A DNA stretch of 64,000 nt from Gautieria morchelliformis (taxonomy: Eukaryota; Basidiomycota; Agaricomycetes; Gomphales; Gomphaceae): assembly GCA_015179125.1 (NCBI GenBank), contig WHVA01000163.1, positions 149,813-213,812 of the forward strand, given 5' to 3'. Position numbers and translations under genes: made by a program. The notes beneath the pieces are model-generated. The model had not been told where the DNA came from. It saw only the letters and a list, made by a program, of their open reading frames with translations, and searched no databases. How positions within the stretch are numbered: the first letter of the stretch is position 1; each line of letters begins with the position of its first letter. Positions 21,854 through 32,300 of the stretch are shown here, piece after piece.

Positions 21854-21970
21854 TCCAGACCAGACATATGTTTCGCCATGAACCGACCCTCACAATTCGG
21901 TTCAAATCCCATGACAGAACACCTCCTCACCGCGCAGCACGTCCTACGTTACTTATCCACAACACGTAGC
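21854..21970 (+). pseudogene. Copia-B fragment after the LTR insertion
   Basis: It resumes with RPDICFAMNRPSQFGSNP and ends at HVLRYLSTTRS, the connection between reverse transcriptase and RNase H, where Copia-C begins. The rest of RNase H and the 3' LTR of Copia-B are missing. Confidence 0.85.
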
Positions 21971-22458
21971 TGTTAGCAACTAGGGGCTATGGCAGGGAAG
22001 GTTCGGTAGAGTTCTTAGAAAGCTAGAATCAAATATACTCTCTCAGTGAATTTATTGTCACTGATGTATTAATACAATACCTAGAATCAAATATACTACA
22101 TGATTTTCAGTCAACATGCTATGTAAATATGAAAGATACTACTCGCCTCTCTCAGTGAATTTATTGTCACTGAGAGAGGAGTGTAATCCTGTCTCAGAAG
22201 GCATATACTTGCACCCGGCCCTTTAGCGCCCAAGGGCTCGCGCGTCGAAGTCATTTCAAACTCCGCTGGGTGCAGCCGCCTGTGAAAGTAGAAATAACAG
22301 AATGAAATGGAGAGATAGAGAGTGACTAGAAAATTTCGAAAATAAGCAGAGAAATGGATGCATGGTACAAGAACAGTATGAGAAAATATTGAAACACCAC
22401 ACAATAAATTGAATATATTATGCTTGATTTTGGTGCAGGAGCATAAATGCACCCAACA
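21971..22458 (-). repeat. 3' LTR of Copia-C
   Basis: It begins TGTTAGCAACTAGG and ends CACCCAACA in plus orientation. It contains a stem-loop, CCTCTCTCAGTGA (22146-22158) with TCACTGAGAGAGG (22167-22179). Confidence 0.9.
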
Positions 22459-22470
22459 CGCCCCCTCAAG
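22459..22470 (-). promoter_or_regulatory. Polypurine tract of Copia-C
   Basis: Minus strand TTGAGGGGGCG lies immediately before the 3' LTR and just after the RNase H stop. Confidence 0.6.
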
Positions 22471-22471
22471 C

Positions 22472-23137
22472 TTAATATATTCCGATTTTCTCGTTGAGGA
22501 TTCTCACTCTAGGACTAGGAAGTCCTTTAGTGAGAAGATCGGCTAGCATGTGTTCCGTTGGTAGGTACACAAGCTTAATTTCTTCATCTTCGACTATATC
22601 TCGGATGAAATATAATCTAATGTCGAAATGCTTGGTCCTCGTGTGTTGTTGAGTGCCATAGACGATGGCAATGGCTGATTGATTGTCTGAATAAAGTTTG
22701 ATGGGACAATTCAGCGGTTGGAATACTTCAGAAATAAAGTGGCGCATCCATAAGGCTTCTTTACTCGCATGAGTCAGGGCAACGAATTCGGCTTCAGTTG
22801 ATGATAGGGCTACTATGGATTGTTTTTGACAACTCCATGATACTGTCCCTCCATCAATCTGAAAAATATAAGCCGAGTATGAGTGCCTGTGCTCTTGAGA
22901 AGCCCAATCTGCATCTGAATACCCAATGAGGCCGTCTCGATTCTTCCCAAGTGTCAATTTGTAGTCCATCGTGCCTTTTAGATATTTAAAGACACGTTTG
23001 ACTGCATGCCAATGTGTTGGACCTGGGTTTTCGAGGAATTGAGAAAGTAATGACACTGCGAACGCAATGTCCGGTCGAGTGGCTACTGCTGCCCACATCA
23101 ATGATCCTATCGCTTGTCTGTATGGAATTCTTGACAT
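22472..23137 (-). pseudogene. Copia-C reverse transcriptase end and RNase H
   Basis: Open frame with IGSLMWAAVATRPDIAFAVS, FKYLKGTMDYKL, YSDADWASQEHRHSYS, LSSTEAEFVALTHASKEA, DNQSAIAI and TRTKHFDIRLYFIRD, the Ty1/copia RNase H. It is continuous except for a frameshift from the upstream reverse transcriptase near 23120-23200. Confidence 0.9.
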
Positions 23138-25235
23138 CTTCTGTTTGTCTTCATCTGTGGAAGGGCATTGGTCCCTGGATAATTTAACGGCTGGGTCGAG
23201 AGGTGTAGAAAATGTTTTGGCATCATCCAGATTAAATTTTTTGATGATTTTTGGATGTATGCGGCTTGTGATATTGCAATCGATTTGTTATTCCAATCTC
23301 TTTCGATTTTGAGGTTCAAAAGCCAATGAATCTCGCCTAGATCTTTCATACTGAAGATCTGGGCAAGATCATGCTTTACCCCATCGAGGATTGGTTGACT
23401 CTCAGCTGTGATAGTGAGGTCGTCTACCGCCGTTGCAATAATCGCATGCCCTCTCGGTCCACGTCTGCAAAATACAGCTCCATCCGAAGCTGATTTAGTG
23501 AATCCTAACTTGAGAAATTCACCACTCAGACGTTTGTACCATTCCCTTCCAGACTGTTTGAGGCCGTAAAGTGCTTTCTTCAGCAGGAGGACATCATCTT
23601 TGTCTCCGGTCTCATATCCATACGGCTGTCTCATGTAAATAGGTTCTGGCAGTGTAGCATTCAAATACGCACTGTCCACATCCATTTGGTGAATAGGCCA
23701 GTTGTTCCTGGCAGCAATGGCACATATAATCCGTAAGGAAGTCATCCGAGCAACAGGTGCATAGGTTTCATTGTAGTCGACTCCAAAACTTTGTGTAAAG
23801 CCTTGGGCGACCATCCTCGATCTAGGTGTGATGGGTTCACCTTCTGGATTGCGTTTCCAGAGGAATACCCATCTATTTCCGACAATATTTGCTCTAGGAG
23901 GTGGTTTAACCACTTCCCATACACTTTTGTCGAGTAGCACCTTATACTCTTTATCCATCGATGCTTTCCACATAGGATCATTTAAGGCTTCATCTGCATT
24001 GCTAGGCTCGGTCTGATTCAAATCCGGCAGCACATTATCTTTGTTTTGATCGGAGGTCGAAAGTGTACTGATGGCAAGGTTATAATCACTGATGCCGTCA
24101 GTGACAGAGGATAAATCTTGTTCAAATAATTTGTCTTGATGGTCCTCAATGTCCTCATAAGCTAGTGTAGTGATATCTGCACCAGCATGTCTCTTGGTTT
24201 GAGATCTTGTTACGGGACCACTTGGGGCCGGCTGTGCCTGCTGCTGACGGATTCTCTCGCTTCTCCTTGTTGGAGCAGCTTCTTTAGGTCTGGCATCAAC
24301 AGTCTGACTGGGTTGCAGCTCTTTCAGACGTTCCTCTGGTTCATCATCATCAATTTCCTCGATCTTTGCCTCTTCGCTGACTAAGCGGCTAGGCATAGGT
24401 GCTGGCGCCGAGATGGCCTGTACCATTTTTCTGGACGTAGGTAGCTGTGACTCTTCAATAGAAATGATTGGAGCTTTGCCCCCCTTCATCTCTGAGTCAA
24501 ATATAATATTCCGCTCGACAGAAACCTTCTGAGAGTCAGGCCAGTAGATGCAGTGACCATGGCTCTGTCCAGAGATTCCTATCCACCGAGCTCTTTTGGC
24601 ACGGGCTGCTAGTTTGTTTCCCTCTTTGACTTTAACGTAGACTTCAATTCCCCACACGTGTATGTCTTTCAGGTTCGGTTTCTCGTGATGGATCATTTCA
24701 AAAGGGGTTTTGTCTGGCAAAGCTCTTGTATGTGTCCGATTCCTAAGATAGTTGGCGTGCAAAATTGCATGCCCCCATAGAGTCTTAGGAAGACTTGATT
24801 CCAATAGCATGGCACGAGCTCTTTCAACTAGAGTTCGGTTTAAACGTTCAGCAACACCATTTGACTCTGGGGTGTCGTGCACGGTTAACCGATGCTTCGT
24901 GCCTTGCTTGGCCAAATGCTGTTCAAATTCTGAGCTTGTGTATTCGCCCCCTCTGTCGGAAACAAGTGCTTTGATGTGCATATTCCTCTGTCGAAGCATC
25001 AAGCCTCGTAGAGTTTGTATTTTGAAAATGCTTCCGATTTGTTTGCCATCAAATAGATAACCGATTCCTTGATAGTCGTCATGAAAGACACATAATAGGA
25101 TTTCTTGTCAATTGTGGAGTGTCTCGCTGGTCCCCAGACATCAGAATAAATTCTGTCACCGAATTTTGATGATCGGCTTCTGGGTTCCTGAGGAAGTGAT
25201 TTACGTGCAATCTTCGCTGAATGCACGCATCGCAA
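23107..25235 (-). pseudogene. Copia-C integrase and reverse transcriptase
   Basis: The longest open frame (23107-25002) has integrase SDRGGEYTSSEFEQHL, ESNGVAERLNRTLVERA and LRNRTHTRALPDKTPFEM; a variable linker; then reverse transcriptase WVFLWKRNPEGEP, SRMVAQGFTQSFG, YNETYAPVARMTSLR, ALYGLKQSGREWYKRL, the catalytic TAVDDLTI (VDD, as in Copia-A) and MKDLGEIHWLLNLKIE. The integrase start (YSDVWGPARHSTIDKKSYY) is in another frame (24999-25235), so a frameshift at about 25000 disrupts the catalytic core. Confidence 0.9.
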
Positions 25236-26720
25236 ACAACCTTGTCACCTTTTGAGCTCAATTCAATGCCTAATATCATGCCACGGTTGAGCAAATGCTG
25301 TAGGGACTTTTGTGAAATGTGCCCCATTTTCTGATGTATCTCCATGGCTGATGCGCATACATGCGCTTCGGCACTTGTGTGTTGTAAATCAAATCGATAT
25401 AAGCCATTCAGCTTCGGTGCTTGCATCAATATCCTGCCTTTACGATTGGATATTGTGCATTTCTGATCAGCTATTTGTGTGTTATAGCCTGCATCATCGC
25501 ACCGGCCGATCGAGATGAGGGTAACAGCCATTTTTGGCGCGTAGAACGTATCCTTCAATGTAATGTTCACAGTCTTATCTCCAACCTTGTTAGATAGCAC
25601 GAGTGAGCCTGAACCGAAGGCATCAAAAGTGCCTTTGTTGGCTGCACGAATTGTGCGCGGCTGTGAGAATGGACTGTAATCCCTCAATAAATTCTTGTGA
25701 GGGGTCATATGTGCGGTCGTTCCAGTGTCGAGGATAACAACAGTGTCCAGAGATAAACTACTCAAATTAGAGCAGTCGAAGTTGGCGAAAGCGGCTGGAC
25801 TGCCACTCTCATCCTCCTCAGAGGACACTTCTTCGGCGACATTCGCCTTGGCTTTGCCCTTCTTCTTTTTGGCTTTGGCTTTCTTCTTCTGACGTGGCCC
25901 CTGGCCTTCTTTACCACCTCCTTTAGCCCAGCAACTCTCTATAGCATGTCCAGGCTTGTGGCAATTAGTGCATGTATGCACCTTCGGGTCTTGCCGGCCC
26001 TTCTGCCCTTTCGTAGACGAACCAATAAATGCCTGCTCTTCTTGTGAATATTAAGGTCTTTCTCCTGTCGTATTGAGCCTTTAGTACTCTGATAATATCA
26101 TCAGGCACTAAGGGCATTCCACATTCTTCGAGCGACGTGGTGAGGGCATTCATAACTGCCTCATAGGAGGGTGGAAGTGACGCAAGGATGATGTCGGTGA
26201 ACTCTCCTTCAGAAATTCTGGCTCCCATCTCATTGAGACGAGCATAGAGGTCTTGGGCCTTGTCCAAGTGATCTCTCAAGTCTCCATCCTCAGGACACCT
26301 CATACTGCGAAGCTGTCTCTGTAGGTTGGTGAGGACCATCTTGGGCTTCTTGGTCATCTCATTGACCAATGCATCCCAGACTTCTTTTGCTGTATGTCTC
26401 TTCTGTAGCATCAGAGCTAGTGACTCTGACACTGAGACGATTATTTGGGTTTTTGCCTGTCCTTCTCTGGCAAAATACTTCTCCAGCTTCTCCTCAGCCT
26501 TCTCAATCTGAGTTTCCTCAGCTTCTGTAAGAATACGGCCTGGGGGCATGACTGGAGGATCAGGAGGTCGAATGGCTCTCCCTTCTATATGCCTGAGTAG
26601 ATTTTTGCACTCAAAATAACTTGTGAGAGTAGCTCGCCACAGAGGCCAATTACTTCCATCTGTTGCAAGCTTCTCCACACCCAAAAGCTTCTGTGAAGTG
26701 TCTGCGGGGCCCATAACCCT
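25079..26720 (-). pseudogene. Copia-C gag and protease
   Basis: The gag frame runs from near 26720 (LLGVEKLATDGSNWPLWRAT, ILASLPPSYEAVMNAL) to 25965. It is shifted into a second frame (25981-25079) with zinc knuckle CTNCHKPGHAIESC, lysine-rich linker, protease LDTGTTAHMTPH, FYAPKMAVTLISIG and GAG-pre-integrase HQKMGHISQKSLQHLL. Frameshifts lie near 25980 and 25150. Confidence 0.88.
26704..26720 (-). promoter_or_regulatory. Primer-binding site of Copia-C
   Basis: Minus strand AGGGTTATGGGCCCCGC directly abuts the 5' LTR and matches the Copia-B site. It is complementary to an initiator tRNA-Met anticodon-arm type sequence. Confidence 0.65.
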
Positions 26721-27209
26721 TGTTATCAACTAAGGGGCTATGGCAGGGAAGGTCCGGTAGAGTTCTTAGAAAGCTAGAATCAAATGTACTCTCTCAGTGA
26801 ATTTATTGTCACTAATATATTAATACAATACCTAGAATCAAATGTACTACATGATTTTCAGTCAACATGTTATGAAAATACAAAGAATACTACTCGCCTC
26901 TCTCAGTGAATTTATTGTCACTGAGAGAGGAGTACAATCCTGTCTCAGAGGGCATATACGTGCACCCGGCCCTTTGGCGCCCAAGGGCTCGCGCGTCGAA
27001 GTCATTTCAAACTCCGCTGGGTGCAGCCGCTTGTGAAAATAGGAATAACAGAATGAAGTGGAGAGATAAAGAGTGACTGGAAAATTTCGAAAATAAGCAG
27101 AGAAATGGATGCATGATACAAGAACAATGTGAGAAACAATTGGAACACCATACAGTAAATCGAACATATTATGCTTGATTTTGGTGCAGGAGCATAAATG
27201 CACCCAACA
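26721..27209 (-). repeat. 5' LTR of Copia-C
   Basis: It begins TGTTATCAACTAAGG and ends CACCCAACA in plus orientation. It has the same internal stem-loop as the 3' LTR. Its right edge cuts the ankyrin gene after LLLEKG. Confidence 0.9.
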
Positions 27210-28815
27210 CCCTTCTCTAGGAGCAACTGGACAATTGTATCATGACCCTGTGATGCTGCAGCCTGTAGCACATTCCCATAGTGTGCACCCTGAGCATTCA
27301 TGTCCGCGCCCCTCTCTAAGAGCAACAGGACAGTCGTATCATGACCCTCTGATGCCGCAGCCTGCAGTGCACTCCCATAGACTCCTCCTTGGGCCTTGAT
27401 ATTGGCCCCCTTCTCTAGTAGCAACAGGATAATCATATCATGACCCCGTGATGCCGCTGCATTCAGTGCACTCCCATAGCGTCCTCCATGAGTATTCACA
27501 TCCGCACCCTTCTCTAGGAGCAACCGGATAATCATACCATGTCCCCCATTTGCCGCTGCAATCAGTGCACTCTCATACTCTCCTCCCTGAGAATTCATGT
27601 CTGCGCCATGCTCTAGGAGCAACTGGACAATTGGTTCATGACCCTCTACCGCTGCCGCCTCCAGCGCACTCTCATAGTGTGCTCCCTGAGCATTCACATC
27701 TGCACCCTTCTCTAGGAGCAACCGGATAATCATATCATGACCCCGTGATGCTGCCACATTCAGTGCACTCCCATAGTATCCTCCCTGAGCATTCACATCC
27801 ACACCCTTCTCTAAGAGCAACCAGACAATCCTATCATGACCCCCATCTGCTGCCGCAATCAGTGCACTCCTATGGTTTGCTCTGTGAGAATTCATGTCTG
27901 CACCCTTCTCTAGAAGCAACTGGCCAATTGTAAGCTGCCTCCAGTGCACTCCTACCCCCTCTGTGTGTGTTCACATCTGCACCTTTCTCTAGGAGTAACC
28001 TGACAATCATATAATGACCCTTTAATGCTGCCACCTGCAGTGGCGTGCCATAGTATCCCCCTGATGCATTCACACCCAATCCCTTCTGCACCAGATGTTG
28101 GCATGCTCGTTCCAACCCAGTCTCAGCTGCAATGTAAAGCGGATTCGTCCTAGATATTGCCCATGGATCTCCCCCATGGTAAAGCCATATCCAGTTGATG
28201 TAAGCAGGACTAGTGGGTTCCAAGAGTATCATGACCAGCTCATGTAGATCATCCCAGTCACCAGCCAGATCCCACACAGCATGGTCCATCCATTTATATG
28301 TGGCATAGCGAGATAGTGGATAGGACCTGGCTGTATTTGAGTTTACACCATTATCATGGTCAAATTGCAGCAGGTACACCAGACATGTCTTCGCAATGAA
28401 TATATGTGCACTCTTTTCGTCAAAATAATAACACGAAAGTGTGGTCATGCTCCAGCGAAGATGTTCTGAGATCAGATATTCTCGCACAGAAAAGGTGCCA
28501 GTCTGATCTCTCCTGCTTCAGTGGAGAGAAGCCTGTCATCATGGTAGTTGGTATTGCCCTTATTGCTGCTGTCCTCGTGGAATGTAATGGTAACAAGACT
28601 GGAACATATGGTAAGGATGTCTCGTGGATCACGAAGCCGCCGGCTCAGGTCAAACAGAGGTTCATCTATTGCATCAGGATCTGTAGCGATCACATCCACA
28701 GCTTGATCCAGAGATAATGTGTTGAAAGAGAAAGCCAGCCATTTGAGCAGGCTCAGAGCACCCTGCTTGTCATCCTCATCAATAGCAACAAGAATTCGAT
28801 CATACGTCTCGTTAA
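27210..28815 (-). pseudogene. NACHT-type NLR with ankyrin repeats, truncated at both ends
   Basis: Minus-strand pieces read in order: ETYDRILVAIDEDD and ALSLLKWLAFSF (the winged-helix region after a NACHT domain), a linker ending SRRLRDPRDILTICSSLV, REYLISEHLRW and AHIFIAKTCLVYLLQFD (the usual segment before ankyrin repeats), then about nine 33-aa ankyrin repeats with the pattern G-ADVNAQGG-YGSALNAAAS-GHDMIIRLLLEK at a DNA period of 99 bp. Such proteins are signal-responsive STAND NTPases used in fungal heterokaryon incompatibility and defence. The NACHT core is lost on the right, the C-terminus is cut by the Copia-C LTR, and frameshifts lie near 28490 and 27930. The ORF end below 27210 is translated LTR. 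Confidence 0.85.
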
Positions 28816-28819
28816 GCGT

Positions 28820-29035
28820 CTGTCAGGGGACACCCTGTTTTCCATTTCCAGTTCCGACACCACACCCAGTTCCGACTCCATTTCCGACTCCGCTTCCGGT
28901 TCCGATTCCATCTCCGCCTCCGCTTTCGGAAATGATTCCGCTTCTGGGAGAACTTCCACCAGTTCTGTTCACTTTGCCAGTTCCACTCCAATTTCCGACT
29001 TCCACTCTCGGAACAGTGTTGGAAATCAAGCAACT
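28820..29035. repeat. Degenerate short tandem repeat
   Basis: Minus strand is built of GGAACY/GGAGTC-type hexamers (period 6 or 12). It abuts the point where the NLR homology stops. Confidence 0.7.
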
Positions 29036-29112
29036 CGCGTAATAGGTGGCATCAAGGGTCGATCAAGGGTCAGGGAGGTCAGGAGGATGCAGGGTTGATG
29101 GCAGGTGCCAAG

Positions 29113-29311
29113 TGTTGTCCCTGGCTGCGCAGCGTAGTATAATACGGGCTCACTGACATTGGGGGTCCTTAGACTTTTCTCTTTGGATTTCCCCTTGTCA
29201 GGTGAGAATCCCCTCTCTTTTATACTCTGTTGTTCATTTATACATACTTTGGATTTCCCCTTGTCAGTTGTGTGGTAGTGTGATCTCCACAACCAGCCAG
29301 GGTTGCCCTTA
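29113..29311. mobile_element. 200-bp repeat, copy 1, ending the Helitron Rep gene
   Basis: Closely similar to 50213-50413. Near its ends lie inverted CCCTGGCTG / CAGCCAGGG words. It adjoins the Rep gene exactly where helicase coding sequence (FTLNVKQRIAL) stops. No target duplication was seen. It may be a MITE or LTR remnant. Confidence 0.6.
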
Positions 29312-32300
29312 ATGCAATCCGCTGCTTAACATTCAACGTAAATTTCTCACAGATCTGTAAACACAAGTCAACGGTTGATCTAGGAGGATTGTTATTGTCA
29401 AAACCAGGTACTGTTGAGCGAGGTTGACGTGATGATGCAACACATACATATTTAATTTCTTCATGTGTGAGTGTTGTACTTACAATGGATGAGGCTTGCT
29501 GGTTATCAACATCCAACATGTTATGACGATTTTTCATAATCAATGCTTCTTGTTGTTTAATATCTGTCTTCCATCTTTTAATGAGAGCAGGTGATAAAAC
29601 GGGCAGAAGTGGGATATTATCTTCTGATGCAAGATGTGAATATTCACCATCAGTTATGAACCAATTAGATGATTGCAACAAGCCAAGTACTTTTGTAACA
29701 TTGGAATCTGTTACTTTCGAAAGGGAGGGGTTCAAATGCAAATCAACATCCACATCTTCATCTGAAGTTGCTAATGCAACACTCATTTCATTAGGTTTCT
29801 TAAACAACTGATTACGTTTACGTATATGTTCAGCATCCCATTCATCCTCACATTCATACATAGCCTCCCAATTACACATTACACGTAAACTAAATGCAGA
29901 AAATGCATAAGACTCATAGACATCTTCAAAAGACTCATTTTCTAAAATAAGAGGAATAGTTGGGCTGAAAGGTTTGAAGTGTGCTACCATAAACAACGCA
30001 TATTGACGATCATTACTTTTACGAGGAACTGGACAGCCAACAATTCTAGGCACTTGTAAGTTTGATGCTAACTCATACTTTTCAGGATCTGTATGTAAAA
30101 CCAACTCATGTGTCTGTGAAAGGCGATGGGGATATTTCAAGGAAAACCGTCGATAACTGGCACCATGGTTTTCATCAATGTTTTTTAATTTCTGAACTCG
30201 TACGCAGCGAACAAAGTCATAAAAATTCAACCCGCCCAAATCATCGTCACGGAACCAGTAATCAAACACCTGATTATTGTCAACTAAACAACCTTTATAA
30301 TCCACACTAAGCCGAATAGTAGGATTTTCACAATGTTCCTCAGTTATGTCCAACAACAATGAGTTACATTTCCTGTCTCCATAAAACTGATGGACATGCA
30401 TCAGTAACAGTCCTGACGACATCGCAATGGTTTTATGCGACATCCTAGTATCATCTAATCCTCGTAAATATCTTACAGCCTGTTGTCCATGGATTTGTTG
30501 TTGACGTGTGTATTGGGAAAGACAACGATGTAATAGAAGCTTTGCATGTTCAACATTGTTGGATGAAATTTGGTTGTCAATAGAAGATACTGCGGTAGAC
30601 ATTAAGGATAACATCTCATAGGTTTTAAGGTCTGCTTTAGTGATGTAATCTGTAATATAAAACATGGCAGCTTTTGCAGCATGGCCTGATAATATACACT
30701 TGATATCGTGATTGTGACGGCTCATTACAAGGATATATGGATTAAAAAAGTTAACAGTTGCATCCCGACACATAAGGAAAACAGAGTTTGTCTCTTTATC
30801 AAAAAACGAATGGTCTATAATCTCATGTGGGAACAAAAAACGACAAGTATTACTCTTACCATACTTATAACATACCTTGCGATGAGTATGTCTTTGCAAT
30901 GATTCACCACACGCTTTTATTTCATAAAGGAAATATTCATTCCAGTCTTGCCATTCAAATTCTGATGCATCCACAGTAGGAAGTAAACGTGGTCGTTCAA
31001 CACGAGGCTCGTAATTAGAAAGGGGCTCATAATCTACATTAGGCAAATCATGGCAACTAATAGATTCAAAATATGCAAAGAAACGTTGTTCAAAATCAGA
31101 ATCTATTCTAAGTCGGTGATGTATTTCACACGGGTTAAGACCACCCAACACCCAAATTAGAAAGTGTCCATGAAAATTTGCACATTCTGTCAATTCTACT
31201 GTTCCAGACCATGCTTGCAAATGACCAAGAATACCACCAATGTTACAACTACTATTGGTTTTATAATCCCAACCAAATAAATGTTCAAATATACACTGGA
31301 TAGAAAATGTGAAGAAATCTGATGCAGCCACTGGGTCTTTGGCTAATCTAAGTGCTCACTCTCCTATAGAAACCAAAGCAGGATACTGAGCTGTCAAATC
31401 GACATTGATGTCTCCATACATTAACTGAAACATAGGGCTATGAGCTGCACAAGGATTTAGGGTTAGATAAATAAGAGGCATCCCAAACAGTCCAAAATAG
31501 CTGCGGATACAATTATGCGCATACAGTTTTGAACTTTGAGAACCAGGAATATGGGCGGAAATCATATTTACACGACATAACAGATCCAAACCAACCCGAT
31601 CTTCTGCAGATAAACTTTGTAAACTCTTTTCATGTTCTAAATGAGTAGCTAATCTTTCTAGTTGATGGGATGTTAGATTACTAAACTTCTTTGCAATTTC
31701 TCCAAAGTCCTCACGCCGCACCGTAAAAGATGTGTGCAAGTGACTTAAGCGCCTTTGATATATATTCAACACCACAAACTTAAAAAATTTATGATATCAA
31801 AAGCAACGGTCATCAAGATCAAGATAATATTCAGCCTGAGGCCGAAACCCAACAGGCATAACACGTCCTTCATCTTCAAAACCACCTGTACCAAGTGGAT
31901 ACAAAGTAGGAAACATTCCCGGTAGCAATGCAGGATTATTATATTCATTTATAGCATCTCCATGGGCGATGACAAGGTCCGGCACAGTTGTATCCCGTGG
32001 AATCAAGTTACGCAATGCCGATGCTGCAAATGAGCGTGCAGGCATACGAGAATTCTCAGGATCTGATAAACCCATTGCTTCAAGCATGAAATCCATCTGA
32101 GAGTTTTCATTTGAACGATCAGCTGCAGGATGACAAGTAAAGCCCACGGTTTCTTCCTCGAACACTTCATCTGAATGACTGACACGATCATACACAACTC
32201 TATCTTCAATACCCGACAAAGTATCATTATCAGGATATTCATCCAATGCAGCAAGTGACAATGGGATATCAGAATACAGTTTGTTATTCTCCTTCAAAAA

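Larger units (their letters stand above)
14014..21970 (+). mobile_element. Copia-B: Ty1/copia retrotransposon, multiply interrupted
   Basis: The plus-strand copia element runs from the 5' LTR (14014) through gag, protease, integrase and reverse transcriptase. It is interrupted by an hAT-like element (17507-18580) and an LTR element (19109-21848). It resumes for 117 bp of RNase H-proximal sequence (21854-21970) and is cut there by Copia-C. Nested insertions make up nearly half of the span. Its reverse transcriptase has the usual YVDD. Confidence 0.85.
21971..27209 (-). mobile_element. Copia-C: full-length Ty1/copia retrotransposon, decayed
   Basis: Two LTRs of about 488 bp flank a minus-strand gag-pol with PBS and polypurine tract in the right places. 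The left flank is Copia-B and the right flank is an ankyrin gene; the flanking bases (GTAGC and CCCTT) do not form a target duplication. The LTRs differ at roughly 5 percent of sites by eye, so the element is not young. Confidence 0.9.

Noticed and set aside
27002-27949. Ankyrin protein with a unique C-terminal domain
   Set aside because: The last 70 residues are translated LTR of Copia-C, not a fused domain.
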